Shown here one piece after another: positions 32,963 to 42,468 of a stretch of DNA of 50,404 nucleotides. The stretch is from Pontimonas sp. (GTDB lineage: Bacteria; Actinomycetota; Actinomycetes; Actinomycetales; Microbacteriaceae): NCBI GenBank assembly GCA_028096805.1, contig JAOHDU010000001.1, positions 1-50,404 on the forward strand, written 5' to 3'. The position numbers and the translations under genes are program-made. Under the pieces are notes generated by a model, which was not told where the DNA came from, made no database searches, and saw nothing but the letters and a program-made list of their open reading frames with translations. Each line of letters starts with the position of its first letter. Position 1 is the stretch's first letter.

Positions 32963-33117
32963 GAAAAAATCTCCTAAGTGTGGTGGCCGAAGCCATATCT
33001 ACTATCCAACGAAGAGGGATACGTGGTTCCGCTACCCGGCTAAAGGGGCGGAAGAAACATGTTCGCGCAGCCAACGGAGCATGCTCTATAACCGTGGGAA
33101 AGGTTAGCACACGCGGT

Positions 33118-34434
33118 CTAGGGCGCGTGGAGAATGCGCGCAATGGCCTCGCTTCGCGCAGCCAGCTCTTTTTCAAAGCCATGACCGGAGGGCCGGTAAT
33201 ACCTGTCCGCTCTGACGGATTCGGGTGCGTAAACCTGCGGAACCACCCCCAGAGCACTGTCATGCGGGTACCGATAACCGGCCCCGTGCCCTTGGTTCTT
33301 AGCACCGGGATAGTGCGTGTCACGCACAGCAGGAGGAATCGAGCCGATTTTCCCCTGGCGGAGAGCCTGCTGCGCTTCGTTGATCGCGACATAGGCGGAA
33401 TTGGATTTCGGCGCGAGAGCCAGGTATAGCGTTACCTCGGCCAGGGGAATGCGGCCCTCGGGCATTCCGATGAGTGCGATGGCCTGAGCGGCCGAGACTG
33501 CCATCCCCAGAGCCTGAGGGTCAGCAAGACCGACATCCTCCGCGGCCAGAATAATCAAACGGCGGGCAATAAACCGCGCATCTTCGCCAGCCTCAATCAT
33601 GCGCGCGAGGTAGTGAAGGGCAGCATCAGCATCACTGCCCCGGACGGACTTGATGAATGCGCTGATCACGTCATAGTGCTGGTCGCCCTGCCGGTCGTAG
33701 CGGACCGACGCGGAGCTGAGGGCCTGTTCTACGTCCTCCGCAGTCACCACAGTGTCTCCCTCGCGAGAGTCCGCGACGGCAACCGATGCCTCCAGGGCTG
33801 TCAGCGCCTTCCTGGCATCACCGCCGGAGCGTCGGACCACATCCGAGCGAGCTTCATCACTCACCGTTACCCGTCCTCCGAAGCCTTCAGGGCTTTGCAG
33901 GGCGCGCTCGATGACCGCCTGTATGTCGTCGGGCTCAAGCGAAGACAGGGTGACCAGAAGTGAGCGGGATAACAACGGCGCAATGACGGAAAATGAGGGG
34001 TTCTCTGTGGTGGCGGCAATCAGCACGACCACACCGTTTTCGACCCCCGGCAACAAAGCGTCTTGCTGCGCTTTCGAGAACCGATGGATTTCATCGAGAA
34101 AAAGAACCGGCGCTCGGGATGACATCTCGCCTTCCCGGCGGGCTCGCTCCACAGCTTCACGCACGTCTTTCACCCCAGCTGTCACCGCGGAGAGCTCTAT
34201 GAAGTCTCTTCCCGACGAGCGCGCGATCACCGAGGCGAGCGTCGTTTTCCCGGTGCCGGGCGGGCCCCAGAGAATGACGGAGCTGGCGGCACCAGAAAAG
34301 TGCGGATCGGCGAGTTGTCTGAGTGGACCGCCCGGCGCGAGGGCCGAAGGTTGCCCGACGATTTCGTCGAGGCTGGTGGGCCGAAGCCGCGCGGCCAATG
34401 GTTGCGGTGCCCCCCACAGCCCCGTATCGCTCAT
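33118..34434 (-). CDS. rarA: Replication-associated recombination protein A (MgsA/WRNIP-like AAA ATPase)
   Basis: PLAARLRPTSLDEIVGQ; SVILWGPPGTGKTTLA; LFLDEIHRFSKAQQDALLPGVENG; HYDVISAFIKSVRGSDADAALHYLARM. Confidence 0.96.
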   Translation of the reverse strand: MSDTGLWGAPQPLAARLRPTSLDEIVGQPSALAPGGPLRQLADPHFSGAASSVILWGPPGTGKTTLASVIARSSGRDFIELSAVTAGVKDVREAVERARREGEMSSRAPVLFLDEIHRFSKAQQDALLPGVENGVVVLIAATTENPSFSVIAPLLSRSLLVTLSSLEPDDIQAVIERALQSPEGFGGRVTVSDEARSDVVRRSGGDARKALTALEASVAVADSREGDTVVTAEDVEQALSSASVRYDRQGDQHYDVISAFIKSVRGSDADAALHYLARMIEAGEDARFIARRLIILAAEDVGLADPQALGMAVSAAQAIALIGMPEGRIPLAEVTLYLALAPKSNSAYVAINEAQQALRQGKIGSIPPAVRDTHYPGAKNQGHGAGYRYPHDSALGVVPQVYAPESVRADRYYRPSGHGFEKELAARSEAIARILHAP

Positions 34435-34505
34435 ACGTTCATGCTAACCAGTGAAACCAACCCGCTCTAGAATGAGGGCTCGCAAACTGTCGTGAAGGAG
34501 ACTGC

Positions 34506-35222
34506 GTGTCCGCGGAAGAGAAGAAAAAAGCCCAACAGCTTCGCGCTTACCAGGCTCGCCAGGTTCACCACGCGCACGTGGCGACACGGCGCCGCAAGGA
34601 TCAGTTTGTGTGGAGCGCGGCCGCAGTTGCCGCGGTTGTCGTCGCTTCCTTGTCGCTCTGGGGATATCAGACCATTGGCCCCGGCGCCCCCACAGTCGCT
34701 CCGGATATCTCGATCGCCGAGAACAGGTCGTGGACGGGAACCCTCCAGCTTGACCAAGCAACCATAGGTTTCGAGGTTGACGGGCAGCTCGCCCCGCAGG
34801 CCGTCGCGAACGTTGTATCGCTGACGCGCGAGGGCTTTTATGACAATCTCACCTGCCACCGCCTCACCACTGATGGCCTCTACGTCCTGCAGTGCGGTGA
34901 CCCATTGGGGCTCGGACTCGGCGGCCCCGGCTATTTCTTTGGACCAATCGAAAACGCGCCCGCCGACAACTTTTACCCGGCAGGAACCATTGCCATGGCG
35001 CGCGCCAGCGGTGATGCGGAAAGCATGGGAAGCCAGTTCTTCCTCGTGTATGAAGACAGCGTGATTCCCGCAGACTCCGCCGGCGGCTACACAGTGTTTG
35101 GGCAGATTACGGATGGCCTGGACGGCCTCATCGAGGCTTACGTCACGCCAGGCACCATCGATGGCTCCCCTGATGGGATCCCCGCAACCGTCCCGATTAT
35201 CGAAACGATTACGATCCAGTAA
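34506..35222 (+). CDS. Cyclophilin-type peptidyl-prolyl isomerase, membrane-anchored
   Basis: N-terminal TM; APQAVANVVSLTREGFYDNLTCHRLTTDGLYVLQCGDPLG..GTIAMARASGDAESMGSQFFLVYEDS; GTG start at 34506. Confidence 0.92.
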   Translation: MSAEEKKKAQQLRAYQARQVHHAHVATRRRKDQFVWSAAAVAAVVVASLSLWGYQTIGPGAPTVAPDISIAENRSWTGTLQLDQATIGFEVDGQLAPQAVANVVSLTREGFYDNLTCHRLTTDGLYVLQCGDPLGLGLGGPGYFFGPIENAPADNFYPAGTIAMARASGDAESMGSQFFLVYEDSVIPADSAGGYTVFGQITDGLDGLIEAYVTPGTIDGSPDGIPATVPIIETITIQ

Positions 35223-35300
35223 TTTTGGGCAAAGCCCTCCACCGCATGTAATGGCCTGCACTAGGCTCTCCCCCAGGGCAAACACAGCGATTGAGGCACA

Positions 35301-36518
35301 ATGACGCAAGACTCAAGCGACTTCGGTCGGGTGGACACTGATGGTTCCGTCCAGGTTCGCGAAGGCGATACGTGGCGTACCGTAGGCAGTTATCCGGACG
35401 CGACTCCTGAGGAAGCGTTGGCCTATTTCGTCCGGAAATACGTCGATCTTGAAGCTCGTGTTGCTCTCGCTGAGCAGCGGGTTAGAGCGGGCGCCAACTC
35501 TAAAGACATTGACAAGCAACTTGCCGGGCTGAGCAAAGAACTCGTTGAGCCGGCCGTAGTCGGCGACATTGCGCAATTGCGCTCCCGTGTCGAGGCCGCT
35601 CAAGCACTGGTCCCCGCACTCAAAGAGGCTCAAACCAAAGAGTCTGAAGAGGCAACACAGAAGGCGCTGGAGGAGCGAGAAGCTCTGGTCACTGAGATGG
35701 AAGCGCTGGCGGCTACCGACCCGACAAAAATTCGATGGAAAACCACGACCACTGCCATGACCGAGCTTTTTGACAAGTGGAAGAACCACCAACAAACGGG
35801 GCCCCGTCTCCCCAAAAAGGCCGCTGACGAATTATGGTCTCGGTTTCGCTCTGCCCGCAGCTCGCTGGAGAAAGCCCGGCGCGCGTACTACCAGTCGCTG
35901 GATGAACGGTCGAAAGAAGCAAAAGCTGTTAAACGCGAGCTCATCTCCAAAGCTCAGGGACTAGCCGATAAGAAGGCCGAAGGAATTCCTGCCTACCGTG
36001 CCCTATTGGAGAAGTGGAAGGCAGCACCACGGGCATCACGCAGTGTGGAGGACACTCTGTGGGCTCAGTTCAAAGCAGCGGGCGACGTCCTCTACGCAAG
36101 CAAAGCTGAGCAGGACCAGCGTGACGACGAGGCAAACGCTGGCAACCTCGAGGCGAAGCAAGCAATCATCGACGACTTCGCGGACATCGTGGGCATCACT
36201 GAACGAGAAGCCGCCACAGCACGCCTACGGGCTTTCCACGATCGCTTTGCGTCTGTGGGTCCGGTGCCAAAAAAGTCAGCCCGAAGCATCGATGACCAGG
36301 TCAAAAAGTACGAGAACCACGTCAAGAAGATCAATGATGAGCACTGGGTCAAGAATGACCCTGAAAAGAAGGCCCGGTCCGCGTCAATGGCGGACCAGCT
36401 GACCGCTTCCATTGCAGCACTCGAATCCGAACTGGCGACAGCCTCCGGGGCCGAGAAAACTCGGCTCGAGGACGAAATCGCCACAAAGAAGACGTGGCTG
36501 GTGGCTGTTAGCACCTAG
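35301..36518 (+). CDS. DUF349 domain-containing protein
   Basis: 405-aa alpha-helical, with repeated WxxF/LWxxFxxA motifs (TELFDKWKNHQ..LWSRFRSARSSLEKARRAYYQSLDERSKEAKAVKRELISKA; KWKAAPRASRSVEDTLWAQFKAA). Confidence 0.85.
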   Translation: MTQDSSDFGRVDTDGSVQVREGDTWRTVGSYPDATPEEALAYFVRKYVDLEARVALAEQRVRAGANSKDIDKQLAGLSKELVEPAVVGDIAQLRSRVEAAQALVPALKEAQTKESEEATQKALEEREALVTEMEALAATDPTKIRWKTTTTAMTELFDKWKNHQQTGPRLPKKAADELWSRFRSARSSLEKARRAYYQSLDERSKEAKAVKRELISKAQGLADKKAEGIPAYRALLEKWKAAPRASRSVEDTLWAQFKAAGDVLYASKAEQDQRDDEANAGNLEAKQAIIDDFADIVGITEREAATARLRAFHDRFASVGPVPKKSARSIDDQVKKYENHVKKINDEHWVKNDPEKKARSASMADQLTASIAALESELATASGAEKTRLEDEIATKKTWLVAVST

Positions 36519-36578
36519 GTTTTCCACAGGCCCAACGGGGCGTTCCCCTTCGGAGCGCCGATCGGACATAGTCCCTGG

Positions 36579-37106
36579 ATGGACCCTTTCCCCAACAACA
36601 GCCTTCCCCTGCAAGGCCTGGGGCTCTCCTTCGGGTCTGTCGAATGGAACCACCCGCGATTTCCCACCCTCCACGAGAGGGCGGCGCTGCTGGCCACACG
36701 GTTGCCACGCTGGGCGATCGCCTCGGGAACCACGGCCGGCTGGGTCTGGACCGGAATGGGCATGCCCGAACCCTGGGAAGTTTTACGCCCACCAAGACCG
36801 GCGCTCTCACCACTCCAACGCACTCTGTGGTCAGCTCGCGAGCAAAACCCGCGTCACCACATCATCCAGCGAATGAGCGGCTTGACGTTGCTGAGCGCTG
36901 AGGCGACTGCCCGAGAAGTGTTGTTCTCATCGACACCGGTCGATTCGCGCGCCGCACAGCTCTGGGTCCTAGAAAGCTTTTGTCGCAGACCGCTCGCCAC
37001 TCTCCTCAGCGACCGCAAAAGCACCGTCTCCGCCCGGGGAAACGCGCAGAGGGCCCTCATAGCGTTGGCTGGGCTGCGAGAGAACTATCCGGACATCACC
37101 CGGTAA
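36579..37106 (+). CDS. Hypothetical protein; possible AbiEi antitoxin C-terminal-like domain
   Basis: 175 aa; ..RWAIASGTTAGWVWTGMGMPEPWEVLRPP..HHIIQRMSGLTLLSAEATAREVLF.. weakly resembles the TAAWVWG..GxxVTxPxRT pattern of AbiEi-like proteins; ORF overlaps rel end by 22 bp. Confidence 0.5.
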   Translation: MDPFPNNSLPLQGLGLSFGSVEWNHPRFPTLHERAALLATRLPRWAIASGTTAGWVWTGMGMPEPWEVLRPPRPALSPLQRTLWSAREQNPRHHIIQRMSGLTLLSAEATAREVLFSSTPVDSRAAQLWVLESFCRRPLATLLSDRKSTVSARGNAQRALIALAGLRENYPDITR

Positions 37107-39334
37107 ACGTCGTAGACGGCATCAATTCGCCGCACCGCATTGAGCACGCGGTCCAGGTGGGTGACGTCGCCCATTTCGAAGACAAATCTCGAGATCGCCA
37201 AGTGGCTGTCCGATGTGTTCACCGTTGCCGACAAGATATTCACGTGGTGCTCGGAGAGCACTCTGGTCACATCAGAAAGCAGACCGGGTCGATCCAGGGC
37301 TTCTATTTGGATGTGAACGAGAAAAACACTCCCCTTGGTGGGCGCCCACTCTACGTCAACAATGCGATCTGGGTTCTCCAAGAGAGGCCCAATGTTGCTG
37401 CAATCCCCCCGGTGGACGCTCACTCCGGTACCCCGTGTCACAAAACCGACAATGGCATCGCCGGGAACCGGTGTGCAACACCGCGCCAGTTTGACGAGGA
37501 TGTCGTCATCGCCACGAACCAAGACTCCCGATTCGCTCGTTCGCGAGGGGGCTTTTGCGATCGACCCTGACGAGTACAGATCCTCGTCAGCGTCATCCGC
37601 GGTATCGAGCGAGCCAACAATCTTCTCGATCACCGACTGGGTCGAAATGTGCCCCTCCCCAACGGCCTGATAGAGCTCGTCCACACCGGGAAGCCGCAAG
37701 ACCGCGGCAGCGTTCGCGACGGACTCGAGATTCATCATGCGCTGCAGAGGCAAGTTTTGCTTCCTCATAGCGCGAGCGATCGAATCCTTGCCCTGCTCAA
37801 TCGCTTCTTCGCGTCGTTCCTTTGTGAACCACTGCTTGATTTTGCTCCGCGCACGTTGGCTCGTCACAAAGTTCATCCAGTCTTGGCTCGGCCCCGCATC
37901 GGGGCTCTTGGAGGTGAAGATCTCGACCGAATCACCGCTGGAAAGCTCCGTGTCCAGGGGCACGAGACGCTGGTTAACCTTCGCTCCCATCGCGCGGTGA
38001 CCCACTTCGGTGTGGACCGCATAGGCGAAATCAATGGGTGTGGCGCCGCGCGGCAAGCCCACGACTTTACCCTGCGGGGTAAACACATAGAGCTCTTTTG
38101 CGCCAATTTCGTAACGGAGGGTCTCGAGAAACTCCGCTGGATCGGTGGTTTCTGCCTGCCAGTCAGAAAGATGAGCCAACCAGGCCATGTCTTGGTCTGC
38201 AGCCGACTTGTCCTGGCTTTTGCCTTGTGACGCCATGCGCTCTTTGTATTTCCAGTGCGCCGCAACCCCAAACTCCGCGCGCTGGTGCATGTCGTGGGTG
38301 CGAATTTGAATCTCAACCGGCCGCCCCTCGGGGCCATAAACCGTCGTGTGAAGTGACTGGTAAAGGTTGAATTTGGGAGTTGCGATGTAGTCCTTGAATC
38401 TCCCTGGCAGCGGGCTCCACCGCGCGTGGACGGCCCCTAAAGCCCCGTAACAGTCACGGATGTTCCCGACCAGAATCCTAATCCCGGTGAGGTCATGAAT
38501 ATCGCTGAAGTCGCGCTGACGGTTCACCATTTTTTGGTAAATCGAATACAGCTGCTTGGGGCGCCCCGAAATGTCGGCTTTGATGCGGGAGTGGCGCAGG
38601 TCATCGCGAATCAACTCAATCGTGTTGTCGACAAACGCTTCCCGCTCGGGCGAACGATTGGTGACCAGCGTTTCGATTTCGCCATAGATTTTCGGCTCCA
38701 GCACCGCGAACGACAAATCCTCGAGCTCCCACTTAAGTGCCTGGATGCCGAGACGATGAGCCAGTGGCGTGTAGATGTCGAGCGTCTCTTGAGCTTTCTT
38801 GCGGGCCGACTCCGGGGAAACAAAACCCCAGGTTCGCGCGTTGTGAAGACGATCAGCCAGTTTGACCACCAGGACACGAATGTCTTTCGACATCGCGACG
38901 ATCATCTTTCGCACCGTTTCTGCCTGGGCGTGGTCTCCGTACTTGACCTTGTCGAGCTTGGTCACTCCATCGACGAGCATGGCAATCTCAGCGCCGAATT
39001 CCTCGCGCAACTGATTAAGTGAGTAGGGAGTGTCCTCGACCGTGTCGTGAAGCAGCGCCGCCGCAATGGTCACCGGACCAATGCCCAACTCGGCCAGAAT
39101 TTGTGCCACCGCGAGCGGGTGAGTGATGTAGGGCTCACCGCTTTGGCGGGTTTGCCCTTGATGCGCCCGCGCAGCAACCGCATGGGCCCGTTCAATCATC
39201 CCGAAATCGGCTTTGGGGTGATGTTTTCGCACCGTGCGCTGCAAAAGTTCAAGCGCATTGTCGGAAGGGGCCCGGGAAAAAATCCGCGGCAGCATGGAGC
39301 GCCGGGACGCCGAGGAGCTCACTGTCTCGGTCAC
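37085..39334 (-). CDS. rel: Bifunctional (p)ppGpp synthetase/hydrolase (Rel/RSH)
   Basis: 749 aa; HD domain LLHDTVEDTPYSLNQL; LADRLHNARTWGFV; synthetase YQSLHTTVYGPEGRPVEIQIRTHDMHQRAEFGVAAHWKYKE; TGS FTPQGKVVGLPRGATPIDFAYAVHTEVGHRAMGAKVN; C-terminal ACT. Confidence 0.98.
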   Translation of the reverse strand: MTETVSSSASRRSMLPRIFSRAPSDNALELLQRTVRKHHPKADFGMIERAHAVAARAHQGQTRQSGEPYITHPLAVAQILAELGIGPVTIAAALLHDTVEDTPYSLNQLREEFGAEIAMLVDGVTKLDKVKYGDHAQAETVRKMIVAMSKDIRVLVVKLADRLHNARTWGFVSPESARKKAQETLDIYTPLAHRLGIQALKWELEDLSFAVLEPKIYGEIETLVTNRSPEREAFVDNTIELIRDDLRHSRIKADISGRPKQLYSIYQKMVNRQRDFSDIHDLTGIRILVGNIRDCYGALGAVHARWSPLPGRFKDYIATPKFNLYQSLHTTVYGPEGRPVEIQIRTHDMHQRAEFGVAAHWKYKERMASQGKSQDKSAADQDMAWLAHLSDWQAETTDPAEFLETLRYEIGAKELYVFTPQGKVVGLPRGATPIDFAYAVHTEVGHRAMGAKVNQRLVPLDTELSSGDSVEIFTSKSPDAGPSQDWMNFVTSQRARSKIKQWFTKERREEAIEQGKDSIARAMRKQNLPLQRMMNLESVANAAAVLRLPGVDELYQAVGEGHISTQSVIEKIVGSLDTADDADEDLYSSGSIAKAPSRTSESGVLVRGDDDILVKLARCCTPVPGDAIVGFVTRGTGVSVHRGDCSNIGPLLENPDRIVDVEWAPTKGSVFLVHIQIEALDRPGLLSDVTRVLSEHHVNILSATVNTSDSHLAISRFVFEMGDVTHLDRVLNAVRRIDAVYDVYRVMSG

Positions 39335-39391
39335 ACCATCACCTCCACCCTGTGATGACCAGTGTACGAGGAGGTGGGGAAAAAGCAGCTG

Positions 39392-40387
39392 TTACCGAAC
39401 AGCACCCGATGTGGGTCGTGGCTCGCGCTTCTTGCGACCCTGTTTTTGATTCTCTGGCTCGTTCTCACGAAGGTGCACGTACATGGGCGCCGCGATAAAC
39501 ACGCTCGAATACGTACCGGCAATCATCCCGATGAAGAGCGCCAGGGCAATATCCCGCAAGGTTCCCGCCCCCAGGAGTAGCGATCCGATAAACAAGATGG
39601 ATCCGACCGGGAGCACAGCCACCACGGAGGTGTTGATTGAGCGAACAAGAGTCTGATTGACGGCAAGATTTACCGACTGGGCAAAAGTTCGCGAACTTTC
39701 TTCCCCATCCTGCAGAGTGTTTTCACGAACCTTGTCAAACACCACAACGGTGTCGTACAGGGAGTACCCCAGAATCGTCAACAGGCCAATCACCGCAGCA
39801 GGGGTTATCTCGTAGCCCAGCACCCCATAGATCCCGCCAGTGATCAGGAGGTCGTGGGCAAGGGCAGTGAGGGCCGCCAGGGACATCTTCCAGGTCCGGA
39901 AATAGAGCGCCATCACGATCGACACCAACACGAGGAACACCGCCAGGCCGATGAGTGCCTGACGGGTGATGTCTTGGCCCCACGTGGCGCCAATGAAGGA
40001 GGCCGTAACCTGCTCCAACGGAACGTCGTAGGCCTGCGCTAATTCAGCGCGAAGTTCGGTCGTCCCGGCATCGGTGAGCTGCTCGGTCTGCACCCGCACA
40101 GAGTCACCACCCACGATCGATACGCGCGGATTCGATTCAATTCCCGCCGCGGCCTCTACCGTGTCGATAGCCGTCTGCTCCACCACTTGGGTGGGGTTGG
40201 AGACCCGGAACTCGGACCCACCGCTGAACTCGATACCGAAGGTGAATCCACCGCGCAGAATCGTCACAATGATCGCTAGAGCCACGATAGACGCACCGAT
40301 GACGTACCAGCGCACGCGGTTGCCAACGAAGTCAAAGGATCGCTCCCCCGTGTACAGGGCGTTACCGAACTGTGTGAAACGGGACAT
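39392..40387 (-). CDS. secF: Protein-export membrane protein SecF
   Basis: GGFTFGIEFSGGSEFRVS; DTVVVFDKVREN; NQTLVRSINTS; GMIAGTYSSVFIAAPMYV. Confidence 0.97.
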   Translation of the reverse strand: MSRFTQFGNALYTGERSFDFVGNRVRWYVIGASIVALAIIVTILRGGFTFGIEFSGGSEFRVSNPTQVVEQTAIDTVEAAAGIESNPRVSIVGGDSVRVQTEQLTDAGTTELRAELAQAYDVPLEQVTASFIGATWGQDITRQALIGLAVFLVLVSIVMALYFRTWKMSLAALTALAHDLLITGGIYGVLGYEITPAAVIGLLTILGYSLYDTVVVFDKVRENTLQDGEESSRTFAQSVNLAVNQTLVRSINTSVVAVLPVGSILFIGSLLLGAGTLRDIALALFIGMIAGTYSSVFIAAPMYVHLRENEPENQKQGRKKREPRPTSGAVR

Positions 40388-42070
40388 CTATTTCTTTCCC
40401 TCCGCCATGGCGTCTTGTTCCGCTTTGCGCTCAGCAATGGTCTGACGACGTTTGGCTTCTCGCGCGCTCTTCTTCGCAGCTGTCGGTCCCGCTGCAACGG
40501 GCTCTCTGAACTGCGCGCGACCACGGTACACAGCCCCCAGAGCCCTCGGATCGAGCCCGCTGAGTTTGTTACCGGAAGAAAAGAACTGGGTTCTCCCCAA
40601 GAGCTGCATCAGAGGTTGAGTGAACAAGGCCACGATGATTAAGTCGACGATCGTCGTAATTCCCAGCGTGAAGGCAAATCCTCGAACGTTACCGACCGCA
40701 AGGATGAACAAGACCGCTGCCGCAAGAAAACCGACAGTGTCTGAGGCCAAAATGGTCCGGAACGCTCTTCGCCATGCCCCCGCAATCGAGGACTCCAGCG
40801 TCTTTCCATCACGAAGCTCATCACGGATTCGCTCGAAGAACACGATGAACGAGTCCGCCGTAATACCAATGGCCACGATCAAGCCAGCCACTCCAGCCAA
40901 GGACAAGCGGTATCCCTGCTCGTTCGAGAGGTAGGTGATCACGAAATAGCTCAGCGTGAAGGCGACAATCAGAGAGAACACCGAGACCATACCCAGCATC
41001 CGATACTGAAGGAGGGAGTAGATCACGACCAAAATCAGACCGATCGCACCGGCGAGTAGCCCGCTCTGCAGCTGTGTGAGGCCAAGGGTGGCCGTAATGG
41101 TTTCCGAGCTTTGAACCGCAAACCCAATCGGCAAAGCTCCGAACTTCAGTTGATCCGCCAGGACCGCAGCCGTGTCCTGGGTGAAGTTTCCGCTGATCTG
41201 CGGGTTTCCATCGGTGATGGCACCCAGGGTTCGCGGAGCACTGATTACTTTCCCATCCAGCACGATCGCAAATTGGTTTTGCACCCCGGGTAGCACGACG
41301 AGTCGCTCTGTTACGGTCCGGAACGCCTCAGTGCCCTCAGCATCGAACTCCAGGAACACACCCCACTCGTTGGTCAGCGTCCCCTGGGGTCCTGGGACCA
41401 AGCCAGAGAGAGCATCGTCGATAGTCCCGCCATCGACTTCCACCGGGCCAAGAATGAACTTCGCCAAACCATCATCTGAACATGTGACGAGGGGCTGGTC
41501 GGGATCGGCGACATTAGCCCCGAGCTCGTCAAGCTCTTCACAGCTGAGGTTAGAAAACAGCTGGGCCACATCGGGAGTAATCCATGCCAAGTCGCTCGGG
41601 TTTGACGGCTCTAAGCCTGATTCCGTCGCGACATCGGAAAGGAAGTCTTCGACCTCGTTGAGCCCTTCGGAGCCTGGAACTCCGGTGCGCAAAACCGCTC
41701 TAAACTCGAGCTTCGCCGACGAGCGAATCCGCTCGAGAGTTGCTTCGTCCGGCACACCTGGGATCGAGACAACGATGTTTGACCCACCCTGAGTGGTCAC
41801 CTCTGCTTCCGCAACACCACCAGCATCGACACGCTGCCGAATGATCGCGACTGCTTGGTCTAGCTGCTCCTCAGTGACACTTTGGTTCTCCGAAATTTGT
41901 GGAGCAAGGATAATTTGGGTCCCACCCTGAAGATCCAGCGCAAGCTTCGGAACCCAAGAGCCGGTCCCCTGCAACACGGCCAGCGCGTTGCCGCCAATCA
42001 GGAGGAAGAAAATAACCCCAAGCCAAATAAACCGGTTCGTCGCCTGACGAACCGCAGAAGTTTTTGCCAC
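40388..42070 (-). CDS. secD: Protein-export membrane protein SecD
   Basis: LALDLQGGTQIIL; IIRQRVDAGGVAEAEVTTQGGSNIVVSIPG; SFIVFFERIRDELRDG; GFAFTLGITTIVDL. Confidence 0.97.
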   Translation of the reverse strand: MAKTSAVRQATNRFIWLGVIFFLLIGGNALAVLQGTGSWVPKLALDLQGGTQIILAPQISENQSVTEEQLDQAVAIIRQRVDAGGVAEAEVTTQGGSNIVVSIPGVPDEATLERIRSSAKLEFRAVLRTGVPGSEGLNEVEDFLSDVATESGLEPSNPSDLAWITPDVAQLFSNLSCEELDELGANVADPDQPLVTCSDDGLAKFILGPVEVDGGTIDDALSGLVPGPQGTLTNEWGVFLEFDAEGTEAFRTVTERLVVLPGVQNQFAIVLDGKVISAPRTLGAITDGNPQISGNFTQDTAAVLADQLKFGALPIGFAVQSSETITATLGLTQLQSGLLAGAIGLILVVIYSLLQYRMLGMVSVFSLIVAFTLSYFVITYLSNEQGYRLSLAGVAGLIVAIGITADSFIVFFERIRDELRDGKTLESSIAGAWRRAFRTILASDTVGFLAAAVLFILAVGNVRGFAFTLGITTIVDLIIVALFTQPLMQLLGRTQFFSSGNKLSGLDPRALGAVYRGRAQFREPVAAGPTAAKKSAREAKRRQTIAERKAEQDAMAEGKK

Positions 42071-42092
42071 GTGAGTGCTTTCTGGACGAGGG

Positions 42093-42416
42093 TTAGGACT
42101 TGTCGGCGGCGGGAGCGTCTTCTGACGCGCCTTCGCCGGCCTCGACGCTCTCCACTTCGGGCTCCACGACTTTGGTCAAGACCTGGCGGTGCACTTTGAG
42201 TTGAACTCCATTGCCCACATCCAAAGTCGCAACGTTGGTGTCGTCATCCATGTCCAAGACTGTGGCGAACAACCCGAAAGAGGTCATCACGTCGGCGCCA
42301 GGCTTGAGCTTTTCCGCGAGCTCCAGCTGGGTTTGCTTTTGCTTGCGCGAGTTGCGAATCATAAAGAAAATGAGCAGTCCGAGGACTGCCACCATAAAGA
42401 GTGATACGGGATCCAT
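42093..42416 (-). CDS. yajC: Preprotein translocase subunit YajC
   Basis: LIFFMIRNSRKQKQTQLELAEKLKPGADVMTSFGLFATV; adjacent to secD. Confidence 0.94.
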   Translation of the reverse strand: MDPVSLFMVAVLGLLIFFMIRNSRKQKQTQLELAEKLKPGADVMTSFGLFATVLDMDDDTNVATLDVGNGVQLKVHRQVLTKVVEPEVESVEAGEGASEDAPAADKS

Positions 42417-42468
42417 GGCTAAGAAACAGCCTTCCTTTGGGGGTTGGAGCGAAGACGCCTGCCTTCAA

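Noticed and set aside
33054-33065. GAAACATGTTCG palindrome in the rpsD leader as a LexA/SOS box
   Set aside because: Half-sites are spaced 2 nt apart instead of the 4 nt in GAAC-N4-GTTC SOS boxes, and rpsD is not an SOS gene.
32850-33392. 180-aa minus-strand ORF spanning rarA end, rpsD leader and rpsD start
   Set aside because: Overlaps two solid genes in another frame; composition random-like.
34467-35309. 280-aa minus-strand ORF opposite the cyclophilin gene
   Set aside because: Plus strand encodes a clear cyclophilin with TM anchor and SD; the antisense frame has no recognisable features.
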